Positions 36,470-45,474 of a stretch of 64,000 bases of DNA are shown here, piece after piece (positions within the stretch are counted from its first letter, which is position 1; each line of letters opens with the position of its first letter). Origin of the DNA: Chelonobacter sp050613185 (GTDB lineage: Bacteria > Pseudomonadota > Gammaproteobacteria > Enterobacterales > Pasteurellaceae); NCBI RefSeq assembly GCF_050613185.1, contig NZ_CP192511.1:1984001-2048000 (forward strand), given 5' to 3'. The notes below the pieces were generated by a model. It searched no databases and was not told the origin of the DNA. It was given only the letters and a program-made list of their open reading frames with translations. The position numbers were made by a program, and so were the translations under genes.

Positions 36470-37206
36470 TCACCCGACCGCACTTTCGCTTCGGCATTGC
36501 TCAAGGCGTTGGCGGGGGAAAAAATCGGATTTTTAAAGCGCACCTTTTGCGGATTGAGCGACAGCGGAATGGTGCGTTTGCGTGCCACAATCACCGCCAG
36601 TTGTCCGCCGACGGTGCCAAAGTGCGGTAACGCGAGTGGTTTTACCAGCGTGTTATGCCGCACAATTTCAAATTCCAACAGCTCCAACCAATCCATTACG
36701 CGCCAGGTCAGATATTTACGCATTTGCCAGCGTTGCCCGACCGTACTTTTCTTTTCCAAATGGCGTTTCCACAGCAGCGAACTACACGGATTGAACAACG
36801 AAATAAACAGATAACCGTCATCGCTCAATACGCGCGCCACTTCACGCAGCAACTGGTGCGGATCTTGCGCAAAATTCAGGGTATTGGCGAGCAGACAGGC
36901 ATCAAGCGCTTTTTCATAAAACGGCAAATGGGTGATTGAAGCCTGAATTGCAGAACGGCTTTCATCTGCGGTCGGCTTGACATCGGGAAAATCCGGATAA
37001 AGCAAAATATGCTGCTGATTCGGGGCGTACCAGTCCAATTCCGCACTCAAACCGCCGATTCTCAACACATGTTGTCCGTAAACTTTGGCGAACCAAGGTG
37101 CAAAGTAGTTATTGAGGGCTTGACAATAACGCTCACCTTGCTTTAATTGCTGCCAAGAGATAGGTAATTGCAGAGAATAGGGATATTTTGCACGCCACTT
37201 CATCAA
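36466..37206 (-). CDS. yafS: YafS-like class I methyltransferase
   Basis: The 246-residue product resembles E. coli YafS, a putative SAM-dependent methyltransferase of unknown substrate. Visible parts are 'FAPWFAKVYGQHVLRIGGLS' where the SAM-binding strand would lie, 'DACLLANTLNFAQDPHQLLREVARVLSDDGYLFISLFNP', and a C-terminal 'PLALPHFGTVGGQLAVIVARKR'. The usual GxGxG loop is degenerate ('RIGGLS'), so activity is not certain. Position between rnhA and gloB, divergent from gloB, is as in E. coli and supports the name. Confidence 0.85.
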   Translation of the reverse strand: MMKWRAKYPYSLQLPISWQQLKQGERYCQALNNYFAPWFAKVYGQHVLRIGGLSAELDWYAPNQQHILLYPDFPDVKPTADESRSAIQASITHLPFYEKALDACLLANTLNFAQDPHQLLREVARVLSDDGYLFISLFNPCSSLLWKRHLEKKSTVGQRWQMRKYLTWRVMDWLELLEFEIVRHNTLVKPLALPHFGTVGGQLAVIVARKRTIPLSLNPQKVRFKNPIFSPANALSNAEAKVRSGD

Positions 37207-37239
37207 TCGTCACCAGATTTGTTTTAACGGAGAATAGCT

Positions 37240-37938
37240 ATGTTAATACCATTACCCGCCCTAAATGACAACTATATTTGGTTGTATGCCGCTGAGAATG
37301 AGCCGGTGCTGATTGTTGATCCGGCTGAAGCCGCGCCGGTTTTGCGTTATTTGGCTGATCATCATTTAATACCGGCGGCGATTTTATTAACCCACGGGCA
37401 TGCGGATCATATCGGCGGCGTGGCGGAATTAAAACAACACTATCCGCATTTGTCGGTTTACGGCTCGGATGAGGTGGCGGAGATCGCGACACAGGTGGTG
37501 AATCAGGGGGCGTTTGCGTGCGGACATTATCAGCTTGAGGTGATTCCGACTGCCGGGCATACCGCCAACCACATCAGCTTTGTGATCAACGGACACCTGT
37601 TTTGTGGCGACGCATTGTTTTCCGCCGGTTGCGGACGGGTCTTCACCGGCGATTACCAAGCGATGTTTGACGGGCTGCAACGTTTAAAAGCGTTGCCGGA
37701 TGAGACGGTGGTTTGCGCCGCTCATGAATATACTTTGAGTAATTTACGTTTCGCATTGACGGTGATCGAGGATAAAAGTGCGGTCGAACAGCAGTTAAAA
37801 CAAGTGGAAGCTTTAAGGGCGCAGGGCAAAGCGAGCTTGCCGACCACATTAGGCTTAGAGCGGAAAATTAATCCGTTTCTACAGGCAAAAACCGTAGACG
37901 AATTTATCCGCTTGCGCAAAGCGAAGGATAGCTTTTAG
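37240..37938 (+). CDS. gloB: Hydroxyacylglutathione hydrolase (glyoxalase II)
   Basis: GloB hydrolyses S-lactoylglutathione to lactate and glutathione, the second step of methylglyoxal detoxification. The 232-residue protein is a metallo-beta-lactamase-fold enzyme. It has the metal-binding motif 'THGHADHIGG', further ligands in 'PTAGHTANHISF' and 'FCGDALFSAGCGRVF', and 'CAAHEYTLSNLRFA'. The substrate-binding C-terminal domain is slightly short compared with E. coli (251). It ends at an inverted uptake-signal pair shared with the convergent transporter gene. Confidence 0.95.
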   Translation: MLIPLPALNDNYIWLYAAENEPVLIVDPAEAAPVLRYLADHHLIPAAILLTHGHADHIGGVAELKQHYPHLSVYGSDEVAEIATQVVNQGAFACGHYQLEVIPTAGHTANHISFVINGHLFCGDALFSAGCGRVFTGDYQAMFDGLQRLKALPDETVVCAAHEYTLSNLRFALTVIEDKSAVEQQLKQVEALRAQGKASLPTTLGLERKINPFLQAKTVDEFIRLRKAKDSF

Positions 37939-37944
37939 GAATTG

Positions 37945-37975
37945 AACCGCACTTTGGGTTAGATAAAGTGCGGTT
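37945..37975. terminator. Bidirectional terminator made of an inverted uptake-signal pair
   Basis: AACCGCACTTT (37945-37955) and AAAGTGCGGTT (37965-37975) form an 11-bp perfect stem with a 9-base loop. It sits between the convergent gloB and AmpG-like genes, where it can end transcription from both sides. Confidence 0.8.
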
Positions 37976-37988
37976 ATCTCGGCTTTGA

Positions 37989-39287
37989 TTACGCCTTGTT
38001 TTCACTGTTGCCATTGCCTTTTTCATTCCACGGCGCAACCCAATACAGGCAGAGCATGCCGGGTACGGCAAGGAAGAAGCAGAACCAGAAATAGTCGTAG
38101 TAGCCGAAATAGTTGATTAACACGCCTGCCTGCGAGTTAAACAACGTACGCGGCAAGGCAGCCAAGCTGGTGAACAGCGCCAGTTGGGTCGCGGTGTAGA
38201 GCGGATTGGTTTCCCTCGCCATAAACGCCACAAACGCGGCGGTGCCCAGCCCGATACCGATATATTCGGCGGCAACCACAATCGTAAGAATCACTAATGC
38301 CTTGGTGGTGACGGTTTCAAAATATTCGTAAGATGCCAACCAAGCAAAACCGAGAATCGTGATAATTTGCACCAAGCCGAACAGCCACAGCGCACGGTTG
38401 ATCCCGATTTTCAGCATGATAATGCCGCCGACAATACCGGCGATTAACATCGGCCAAACCGAGGCGTTTTTAACCACAATGCCAATGTGGCTGGTGCTGA
38501 ACCCCATGTCCAGATAGAACGGCGTAATCAGCGCAGTTGCCATACTATCGCCCAGCTTATACAAAAAGATGAAGCCGAGAATGCCGATTGCGCCCCAAAT
38601 CCCCTTACGGCTGAAAAATTCTTGGAAGGGTTTGACCACGGTATCGGTCAACGTGCGGTTTGCCGACAGATCGATTTTAGGTTCATAACTGAGAAACAGG
38701 GTCATCAAAATTCCCGGCAGCATGAAAAGTGCGGTAATGATAAACACCGTTGCCCAAGGCAGATAATCCGCCAAAATCAGCGACAATGATCCGGGGATGA
38801 ATCCGGCAATCCGATAGGCATTGACATGAATCGAGTTGCCTAAGCCCAGTTCCTTATCGTCCAAAATTTCACGCCGATAGGCGTCTAACACGATATCTTG
38901 CGTGGCGGAAAAGAAGGCGACTAACGTTGCGGCGGCGGCAATCAGTCGTAATCCGCCGTGAGTTTGCGGATCGAGAAAACCAAACAGTGCCAACGAAACC
39001 AACAATAACAGTTGGGAGACAAACATCCAACCGCGGCGGCGCCCTAAAAACGGCGGTACAAAGCGGTCTAACAACGGCGACCATAAAAATTTCCAAGTAT
39101 ACGGCAAACCGGTCAAGGCAAAGAAACCGATCGTCGCCAGATCGACTTGCTGGGCGCGCAACCAGAGCGGGATCAGCGAGATTAAAATATACAGCGGCAG
39201 CCCGGAGCTAAAGCCGGTAAAAACGCAAATCAGCATTTTGCGGGTGAAAATTTGGGAAATTATGCTTTTTTGTTGTTCGGACATCAT
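37989..39287 (-). CDS. ampG: AmpG-family muropeptide transporter
   Basis: AmpG is an inner-membrane major-facilitator permease that brings anhydro-muropeptides into the cytoplasm for cell-wall recycling. The product of about 432 residues has 12 predicted segments. It carries the family's early motif 'FSSGLPLYILISLIPLWLRAQ', followed by 'GLPYTWKFLWSPLLDRFVPPFLGRRRGWM' and 'SATQDIVLDAYRREIL'. I chose the ATG at 39287, which follows GAGG; another ATG is next to it. The protein is shorter than E. coli AmpG (491), as for many family members. Confidence 0.9.
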   Translation of the reverse strand: MMSEQQKSIISQIFTRKMLICVFTGFSSGLPLYILISLIPLWLRAQQVDLATIGFFALTGLPYTWKFLWSPLLDRFVPPFLGRRRGWMFVSQLLLLVSLALFGFLDPQTHGGLRLIAAAATLVAFFSATQDIVLDAYRREILDDKELGLGNSIHVNAYRIAGFIPGSLSLILADYLPWATVFIITALFMLPGILMTLFLSYEPKIDLSANRTLTDTVVKPFQEFFSRKGIWGAIGILGFIFLYKLGDSMATALITPFYLDMGFSTSHIGIVVKNASVWPMLIAGIVGGIIMLKIGINRALWLFGLVQIITILGFAWLASYEYFETVTTKALVILTIVVAAEYIGIGLGTAAFVAFMARETNPLYTATQLALFTSLAALPRTLFNSQAGVLINYFGYYDYFWFCFFLAVPGMLCLYWVAPWNEKGNGNSENKA

Positions 39288-39352
39288 CAAGCCTCTAAAT
39301 AAAAATGAACCGGCTAGCGCTTTGTCGATTCATTTGTTCGTTAACGGAACGG

Positions 39353-40369
39353 TTAATCGCGGTAGCCGTTCGGGTTATTTTTCTGCCAGTTCCAAGTATC
39401 TTTCATCATTTGTTCCAGCGAATATTGGGTTTTCCAGCCCAGTTCTTGCGCGGCTAAACTCGGATCGGAATAACAGGCGGCGATATCGCCCGGACGACGT
39501 TCGACCAATTTATACGGAATGGTGATACCGTTGGCTTGTTCAAAGGCTTTCACCATGTCTAACACGGAATAGCCGATACCGGTGCCTAAATTATAGATAT
39601 GTAAACCGCTGTCGTTTTTGTGCTTGGCGAGGGCTTTCAAATGTCCCAGTGCCAAATCGACCACATGAATATAGTCACGCACGCCGGTGCCGTCCGGGGT
39701 GTTGTAGTCGCTGCCGAAAACCGAGAGTTGTTGTAATTTGCCGATTGCCACTTGGCTGATATACGGCAGTAAATTGTTCGGAATGCCATTTGGATCTTCA
39801 CCGATCAAACCGCTTTTGTGCGCGCCGACCGGATTGAAATAGCGCAGAATGATCATGCTCCAGCGCGGATCGGTTTTTACCGTGTCGCTCAAAATCTGTT
39901 CGACCATCAATTTTGAGGTGCCGTAAGGATTGGTGGTGCCGCCGACTTTGCAATTTTCGGTAATCGGAATGACTTCCGGATCACCGTACACGGTGGCGGA
40001 GGAGCTGAACACAATATTAAACACGCCGGCTTTGCGCATTTCTTGCAGCAAATTGAGCGTGCCTTGTACGTTGCATTCATAGTATTCGATCGGTTTTTGT
40101 ACGCTTTCGCCGACCGCTTTCAGCCCGGCAAAGTGGATAACCGAATCAATCTGATGGCGTTTGAAAATCCGTTGCAGCATTGCCGCGTCTAAAATATCGC
40201 CTTGATAAAAGTGCGGTTTTTTCCCGGTGATGGTTTCAACCCGTTGCAGCGATTTTTCAGAAGAGTTACACAGATTATCTAAAATCACCACCTCTTGATT
40301 ATCATTTAACAGCTCAACCACGGTATGCGAACCGATATAGCCCGCACCGCCGGTAACTAAAATTGCCAT
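39353..40369 (-). CDS. galE: UDP-glucose 4-epimerase
   Basis: GalE interconverts UDP-glucose and UDP-galactose, supplying galactose for lipooligosaccharide. The 338-residue protein matches E. coli GalE in length. It has the NAD-binding 'VTGGAGYIGSHTVVEL', the serine of 'FSSSATVYGDP', the catalytic YxxxK in 'NPYGTSKLMVEQ' and 'ERRPGDIAACYSDP' near the end. The rest of the Leloir pathway is not next to it, consistent with a role in surface sugars. Confidence 0.96.
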   Translation of the reverse strand: MAILVTGGAGYIGSHTVVELLNDNQEVVILDNLCNSSEKSLQRVETITGKKPHFYQGDILDAAMLQRIFKRHQIDSVIHFAGLKAVGESVQKPIEYYECNVQGTLNLLQEMRKAGVFNIVFSSSATVYGDPEVIPITENCKVGGTTNPYGTSKLMVEQILSDTVKTDPRWSMIILRYFNPVGAHKSGLIGEDPNGIPNNLLPYISQVAIGKLQQLSVFGSDYNTPDGTGVRDYIHVVDLALGHLKALAKHKNDSGLHIYNLGTGIGYSVLDMVKAFEQANGITIPYKLVERRPGDIAACYSDPSLAAQELGWKTQYSLEQMMKDTWNWQKNNPNGYRD

Positions 40370-40557
40370 AGTATGTCTCCTGAAGTGAAAAATAAGCAGG
40401 CTATAGTGTACGGCTTTTTAGAACGAATTTCATGTGCCAATCCGCAATTCCGTGTTTTATGAGCGAAAAAATTGAGATAGTGCAACATTTTTAGCAAAAT
40501 CGTATGGGGGATATGCGATTATAAACCGTGATTGATAACTGCGATAATGAGAAAAGT

Positions 40558-40581
40558 GAACAACCGAGTATTCGGCTGCTC
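40558..40581 (-). terminator. Possible terminator of the NAD(P)-binding protein gene
   Basis: GAACAACCGA and TCGGCTGCTC form a 10-bp stem with two wobble pairs and a 4-base loop. On the minus strand it is followed by ACTTTTC. It lies about 40 bases past the stop codon. The T-run is short, so confidence is moderate. Confidence 0.5.
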
Positions 40582-40623
40582 ACGCGGTTTATCATCGTTT
40601 TGGCTTTTCGTTAGATCCTTGAA

Positions 40624-41271
40624 TTAGGCTTCTGCCACGGTGAAGCGGCTGAATAAATGGTTTTTGCCTTCGACATCGTCGACAATGGCACAAGCCAAAT
40701 CGGGCAGTGAGATATCGGCGAGTTGATCACCGCTGAATAACACCTCATCTTTGCCGGTGCGGTAGTTGCCGCTGCGGGTGTCGATGTCGCCCGAGAACGC
40801 GGCAGGTGGCGAGATAAACGCCCAATTGACATCGCGGCGATCTTGCAGATCTTTCAGCCAGTTACGCGCTGCGTTGGCGCCGTCATAGATTTCTTTCGGG
40901 AATTCCGGGGTGTCGATTAACTGCACACCCGGTGCGATATACAGGCTGCCTGCACCACCGACGATTAATAAGTAAGGCACGTTTGCAGATTTCGCCGCTT
41001 CAGTGATGGCTTTTGCGCCTTTTTCAAAATCTGCGCCTGCGTTCGGATTGGTCCAGCCACTGTTGAAGGCGCTGATAACCGTATCAAAGCCGATTAATTG
41101 TTCGGCAAAATCTGCCGCATTGACGTCGAAAGCGACGGCTTGGATATTATCCGCTTTTTTGACTTTTTCGACATTGCGCGCGAATGCGGTCACTTGATGT
41201 CCGCGTGCTGCGGCTTCTGCGATAATGCCACGCCCCACCGTGCCGGTAGCGCCGATAACTGCGATTTTCAT
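40624..41271 (-). CDS. NAD(P)H-binding protein (atypical SDR, NmrA/YwnB-like)
   Basis: The 215-residue protein starts with the Rossmann motif 'IAVIGATGTVGRGI' and matches the NAD(P)-binding proteins typified by YwnB/YhfK and NmrA. Further recognisable parts are 'FDTVISAFNSGW', 'LLIVGGAGSLYIAPGVQL' and 'WAFISPPAAF'. The classical SDR YxxxK pair is not evident, so it may act as a redox sensor or flavin/quinone-related reductase. It is divergent from a LysR regulator 140 bases away, an arrangement that often means the regulator controls it. Confidence 0.85.
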   Translation of the reverse strand: MKIAVIGATGTVGRGIIAEAAARGHQVTAFARNVEKVKKADNIQAVAFDVNAADFAEQLIGFDTVISAFNSGWTNPNAGADFEKGAKAITEAAKSANVPYLLIVGGAGSLYIAPGVQLIDTPEFPKEIYDGANAARNWLKDLQDRRDVNWAFISPPAAFSGDIDTRSGNYRTGKDEVLFSGDQLADISLPDLACAIVDDVEGKNHLFSRFTVAEA

Positions 41272-41411
41272 AATGTTGTCCTCTAAATTAAATGTTGATC
41301 AATGAGTGAATAAAACGGCGTACCGTTTCGATGGAATGTAGTATATTCATTTTGAATTTAGTATAGAATGGTGATTTTAGAAAATATAACTTTCAAAAAT
41401 GAGAGGATAAG

Positions 41412-42284
41412 ATGGATCTGAATGCGGTCAGAATGTTTATTGCCGCCGCACAGGCAGGCAGTTTATCCGCTGCGGCGGAGAAAATCGGGGTGCCGTTGCC
41501 GACCTTAAGCCGCCGTATCAGTGATTTGGAACAATCGCTTAATATGCAGTTATTGCTGCGTTCCAAACAGGGGATTCAGCTGACCACCATTGGGCAACGG
41601 CTGTTCGACCAATCCTTTTACGGTATCGAAAGCCTGCTGGAAGCGGAGCGTACGGTGCGCAGCGATATGCAGCAGATGTACGGACGCTTGCGTTTATCGC
41701 TGCCGGACGGGTTTGAGTTTTGGGGCAAACTGCTGATCGACTTTCAACGCCGTTATCCGCATATTCAAATCAGCTGCCAATACACCGATATGCGACTGGA
41801 TTTGATTGAAGACGGGATTGATGTGGCGCTGCGAATCGGCGCATTAGTGACGGATAAAGTAATCGCCAAACGCCGCGCCCCGATTCAAACGATGTTGGTT
41901 GCGAGCCAAGCCTTTATCGCCCGGCATGGTGCGCCGCAAACGGTTGCGGAGCTGCAAAATTTTGACCTTGCCGGCTGGCATTTCACTCACGGCAGCACCA
42001 CACAATGGCAGTTAGACGGCAAAAACTATACGCCTAATCTTAAATTTGCCGCCAACAGTTTCCGCCAACTATTGGATTACACGCTAGCGGATATGGCAAT
42101 TTGCGAACTGCCGGAATTCGTCACCAAGCCGTCTTTAGAACGCGGCGAATTGGTGCGGATTTTACCGCAGGTGGTTATGCCGCAGTTGCCGGTACACCAA
42201 ATTTATACCGCTCACCGTCATCCTTCGGCAATTGTGCGGGTGTATTTGGATTTCTGCGATACTTGGTTGGTGCAAAATCAATAA
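41412..42284 (+). CDS. LysR-family transcriptional regulator
   Basis: The 290-residue protein has an N-terminal winged helix-turn-helix with 'FIAAAQAGSLSAAAEKIGVPLPTLSRRISDLEQ' in the canonical LysR place, and a C-terminal substrate-binding domain. It belongs to the broad group that controls a divergent oxidoreductase gene, which is present here at 40624-41271. Promoters of both, and the operator, must lie in 41272-41411, which is AT-rich (for example TATATTCATTTTGAATT near 41342). The effector is unknown. Confidence 0.9.
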   Translation: MDLNAVRMFIAAAQAGSLSAAAEKIGVPLPTLSRRISDLEQSLNMQLLLRSKQGIQLTTIGQRLFDQSFYGIESLLEAERTVRSDMQQMYGRLRLSLPDGFEFWGKLLIDFQRRYPHIQISCQYTDMRLDLIEDGIDVALRIGALVTDKVIAKRRAPIQTMLVASQAFIARHGAPQTVAELQNFDLAGWHFTHGSTTQWQLDGKNYTPNLKFAANSFRQLLDYTLADMAICELPEFVTKPSLERGELVRILPQVVMPQLPVHQIYTAHRHPSAIVRVYLDFCDTWLVQNQ

Positions 42285-42450
42285 GCCAAAGTGCGGTAGT
42301 GGGACACCCGGTTATTATTCTGCGCATAAATTGAATATTTTTCGCGATATCACAAGGGATTCGATAGATTGTCAACAACGGCTCGGGTAAAATAGGGCGC
42401 TTTTTATTTTATCTTTCTTTTCTTTTTGATTAACGTTTAGGAACAAAACT

Positions 42451-43779
42451 ATGACAACGCAAAGTCCTTTATTGGAAAAACGCTTCTCGCTCAGTGCCAG
42501 AGGCAGCAATCTGCGCCAAGAGCTGATCGCCGGGTTAACCACCTTTTTGGCGATGGTGTATTCGGTGATCGTGGTGCCGAGTATGTTGAGTGACGCAGGC
42601 TTTCCGCCGGAATCGGTTTTTATCGCCACCTGTTTGGTCGCCGGTTTAGGCTCGATTTTAATCGGGTTATGGGCGAATGCGCCGATGGCAATCGGCTGTG
42701 CGATTTCATTAACCGCATTTACCGCCTACAGCTTGGTGATCGGGCAGCAAGTCAGTATTCCGGTGGCGCTGGGTGCGGTCTTTTTAATGGGCGTGGCGTT
42801 CACGCTGATCTCCGTCACCGGCATTCGCTCTTGGATTTTGCGTAACTTACCGAGCAGCATTGCCCACGGTGCCGGGATCGGAATCGGCTTGTTTTTATTA
42901 CTGATCGCGGCGAATAATGTCGGTTTGGTGGTGAGCAATCCTGCCGGCTTACCGGTCAAAATGGGCGAGTTCACCTCGTTTCCGGTGATGATGTCGTTGT
43001 TAGGCTTGGCGGTGATTGTCGGTTTAGAACGTTTGCAGGTCAAAGGCGGCATTTTACTGGTGATTATTGTGATTACCTTAATCGGCTTGGCGGCTGATCC
43101 GAATGTGAGCTTCAACGGTAAAATTTTCCAAATGCCGACGTTCGGTGAAAATTCGTTGGTATTTAGCTTAGATATTATGGGCGCGTTGCAACCGGCGATT
43201 CTGCCGATTGTGTTCGCCTTAGTGATGACCGCTATTTTCGACGCAACCGGCACAATCCGCGCTGTTGCCGGACAAGCCGATTTATTAGACAAAGACGGAC
43301 AAATCATCAACGGCGGCAAAGCCTTAACTTCCGATTCGGTCAGCAGCATGATGTCCGGTTTATTCGGCACTGCCCCGGCGGCGGTGTATATCGAGTCGGC
43401 GGCGGGCACTGCGGCAGGCGGCAAAACCGGGATCACGGCGATTGTGGTCGGCGTGTTGTTCCTGTTTATGCTGTTCCTGCAACCGTTGGCTTTTTTAGTG
43501 CCGAGCTATGCCACCGCACCGGCGTTGATGTATGTCGGTTTACTGATGTTGAGTAATGTCAGCAAATTGGATTTCAACGATTTTGTCGGCGCAATGAGCG
43601 GCTTAATCTGCGCGGTGTTTATCGTGCTGACCGCCAATATTGTTACCGGTATTATGTTGGGCTTTGCGTCGTTGGTGATTGGGCGTATCGTTTCCGGTGA
43701 AATCCAAAAATTAAACCTCGGTACGATTATTATTGCCGTGATTCTGGTCGGCTTCTACGCCGGTGGTTGGGCGATTTAA
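42451..43779 (+). CDS. NCS2-family purine permease (AdeP/GhxP-like)
   Basis: The 442-residue membrane protein has about 13-14 segments and the features of the AzgA-like branch of NCS2 nucleobase:H+ symporters. Motifs are 'LRQELIAGLTTFLAMVYSVIVVPSML' at the N-terminus, 'FVLALVMTAIFDATGTIRAVAGQADLLDKDG'-like text in the middle, and 'SMMSGLFGTAPAAVYIESAAGTAAGGKTG', the conserved substrate motif. Relatives import adenine or hypoxanthine/guanine; I cannot tell which. It stands alone, with an uptake signal at 42293 upstream. Confidence 0.9.
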   Translation: MTTQSPLLEKRFSLSARGSNLRQELIAGLTTFLAMVYSVIVVPSMLSDAGFPPESVFIATCLVAGLGSILIGLWANAPMAIGCAISLTAFTAYSLVIGQQVSIPVALGAVFLMGVAFTLISVTGIRSWILRNLPSSIAHGAGIGIGLFLLLIAANNVGLVVSNPAGLPVKMGEFTSFPVMMSLLGLAVIVGLERLQVKGGILLVIIVITLIGLAADPNVSFNGKIFQMPTFGENSLVFSLDIMGALQPAILPIVFALVMTAIFDATGTIRAVAGQADLLDKDGQIINGGKALTSDSVSSMMSGLFGTAPAAVYIESAAGTAAGGKTGITAIVVGVLFLFMLFLQPLAFLVPSYATAPALMYVGLLMLSNVSKLDFNDFVGAMSGLICAVFIVLTANIVTGIMLGFASLVIGRIVSGEIQKLNLGTIIIAVILVGFYAGGWAI

Positions 43780-43817
43780 CCTTTAACTTATCGTAAAGTA
43801 CTCACCGCACTTGCAGC

Positions 43818-43885
43818 TGATCTGCCCCCAAAAAGTTGGACTACTTAATGAACGGATTGAGTTCGATATTGTATCGGGCTTAATC
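43818..43885. mobile_element. Possible solo end of an IS3/IS150-type insertion sequence
   Basis: TGATCTGCCCCCAAAAAG followed by TTGGAC resembles the terminal inverted repeat of IS3-family (IS150 group) elements, which typically reads TGACCTGCCCC..AAGTTGGAC. About 40 further bases lack coding potential. No transposase and no matching opposite end are seen nearby, so this would be a remnant. Assignment is by memory of the terminal motif only. Confidence 0.4.
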
Positions 43886-43888
43886 CTT

Positions 43889-45199
43889 TTAATCCTGTTG
43901 TTTAATAAAAACGCCCAATCCCGCCATCAGTTCATCGCCATAAAACACCAACGGCGTGCGTTGCCGTTGCCATGGCGGAATGCCGGCTTGTTGCCAAATT
44001 TTTTTAATATCTTGATTGGCTCGGTTCGGGCTTAACCGCACTTTACCGGCATAGCGAAAACGGAGTTGAATATTTTCATTATTGTTAGGTAAAGGCAGAG
44101 AAAAAATACGCTCCGCATGTTGTTGCCAAATCACATTCAGCCTGTCTGCTTGCGGCACAAACCGCACTTCGCCTAAGTCGTCGGGTAAGCGAATGTTTTG
44201 ATCGAATGTAACTTCAATAATAAGCGATGAAAGATCGGCGTACGCTTCGGTTAAATATAAACGTTGTTGATAACGGCGGATAATCCGTTCACCCAATGCA
44301 AGCTGCGGCCGGCAGTCGTGGCGGGCGAAAATCAGCTGTTCGATCAGTTGATCCAATTGCCGTTGCGACGGCATGGCAACCGCACTTTGGCTGAGCCATA
44401 AACGCAATAACGCATTTTGTTTCGGACGAGAATACTCGGCGAACTGGCAAATATTGAAAGTGCGGTTTTGCGGGCAATATAACTGTTCAAACAGCGGTTG
44501 TAATAATTCTTCGATGAGTTGTTGCTGCTCGTAACAATGTTGCGCCGAACGTTGTAAAGTGCGGTCAATCGCCGCCCAGCGTTGGCGCAGTTCCGGCAGA
44601 ATGCGGTTGCGCAGGAAGTTGCGATCATAGCGGTTATCTTGGTTGCTTTCGTCTTCGATCCACGTCAGATGTTGCGTTGCAACATACTGTGCCAATTGTT
44701 CACGGGAGTAGGGCAGCAATGGGCGGAAAATCGGCATTTGCCACAGTTCAGACCGCACTTGCATTGCCGCCAAGCCTTTGACTCCGCTGCCGCGTTTTAG
44801 CGCAAGCAACAGGGTTTCGCTTTGATCATTGAGGTGGTGCGCGGTGACCAAAATTTCATTATCGTTTAAATGGTGTTTAAACGCCTGATAACGTGCCTCG
44901 CGTGCGGCATCTTCCGGACTTTTTTTCGGGTCTAACCGCACTTTTTCGATCATCAACGGAATGTGAAACTGTTCAGATTGCTGCTGACAATGCTGCGCCC
45001 AGTGATCGGCATTGGGGCTTAAGCCGTGGTGAATATGAACTGCACGCAGTCGGAGTTGCGGCAGTTGTTGTTTCAGTTGGGCAAACAGCGATAAAAGTGC
45101 GGTCGAATCAAGCCCACCGCTATACGCCAACAAAAACGCGGCGTGCGTCAGCCCTTGCTGCTGCAACGTGTGGTGGAGATTGGAGAGGAGGTCTGACAT
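43889..45199 (-). CDS. tilS: tRNA(Ile)-lysidine synthetase
   Basis: TilS attaches lysine to C34 of the CAT-anticodon tRNA-Ile, allowing it to read AUA. The 436-residue protein has the N-terminal PP-loop ATPase motif 'LAYSGGLDSTALL' (about residues 24-36), followed by 'HIHHGLSPNADHW' and 'VTAHHLNDQSETLLLALKRGSG'. The middle and C-terminal substrate-binding domains follow, with 'DIKKIWQQAGIPPWQRQRTPLVFYGDELMAG' at the end. The coding sequence holds eight exact uptake signals, the densest cluster in the window. Confidence 0.95.
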   Translation of the reverse strand: MSDLLSNLHHTLQQQGLTHAAFLLAYSGGLDSTALLSLFAQLKQQLPQLRLRAVHIHHGLSPNADHWAQHCQQQSEQFHIPLMIEKVRLDPKKSPEDAAREARYQAFKHHLNDNEILVTAHHLNDQSETLLLALKRGSGVKGLAAMQVRSELWQMPIFRPLLPYSREQLAQYVATQHLTWIEDESNQDNRYDRNFLRNRILPELRQRWAAIDRTLQRSAQHCYEQQQLIEELLQPLFEQLYCPQNRTFNICQFAEYSRPKQNALLRLWLSQSAVAMPSQRQLDQLIEQLIFARHDCRPQLALGERIIRRYQQRLYLTEAYADLSSLIIEVTFDQNIRLPDDLGEVRFVPQADRLNVIWQQHAERIFSLPLPNNNENIQLRFRYAGKVRLSPNRANQDIKKIWQQAGIPPWQRQRTPLVFYGDELMAGLGVFIKQQD

Positions 45200-45224
45200 A
45201 CTTTATTTCTCGCTCGTATGTGGC

Positions 45225-45440
45225 GATTTGTTTTAAATTTCCCTTCTGCGGTGCCTGAGCGTGTATGAAATTTGTAGGGAAATTTTTCTTGTGTTTGAGG
45301 AGCGTAGCGACGAGTCTTAAAAATTTTCCGTTAAGCAAATTCATACTAAGCGAAGATCAGCACCGCAATAGGGTCGCTTTCTTTTGCTTCCTTTTCTTTG
45401 GCGAAACAAAGAAAAGGAAGTCGCCATCGGCGAAACCCGA
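45225..45440. repeat. Hairpin-rich non-coding element resembling a dispersed Pasteurellaceae repeat
   Basis: The gap between tilS and pdxY holds CTTCCTTTTCTTTG (45387-45400) and its perfect complement (45407-45420) around a 6-base loop. A smaller TCGCC/GGCGA hairpin lies at 45421-45433. The context 'GGGTCGCTTTCTTTTGCTTC' and 'TTTCTTTGGCGAAACAAAG' is text I associate with repeats found many times in Haemophilus and Pasteurella genomes. Short frames within it are not convincing genes. The tilS promoter probably lies in or next to it. Confidence 0.6.
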
Positions 45441-45474
45441 TAGTTATGTTTAATTGAATGAGATTAGTCTGAAA

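Noticed and set aside
42726..43436. Long open frame of 236 codons on the minus strand
   Set aside because: It is the antisense shadow of the purine permease; the translation is rich in Pro, Ala, Ile and Lys without domain features.
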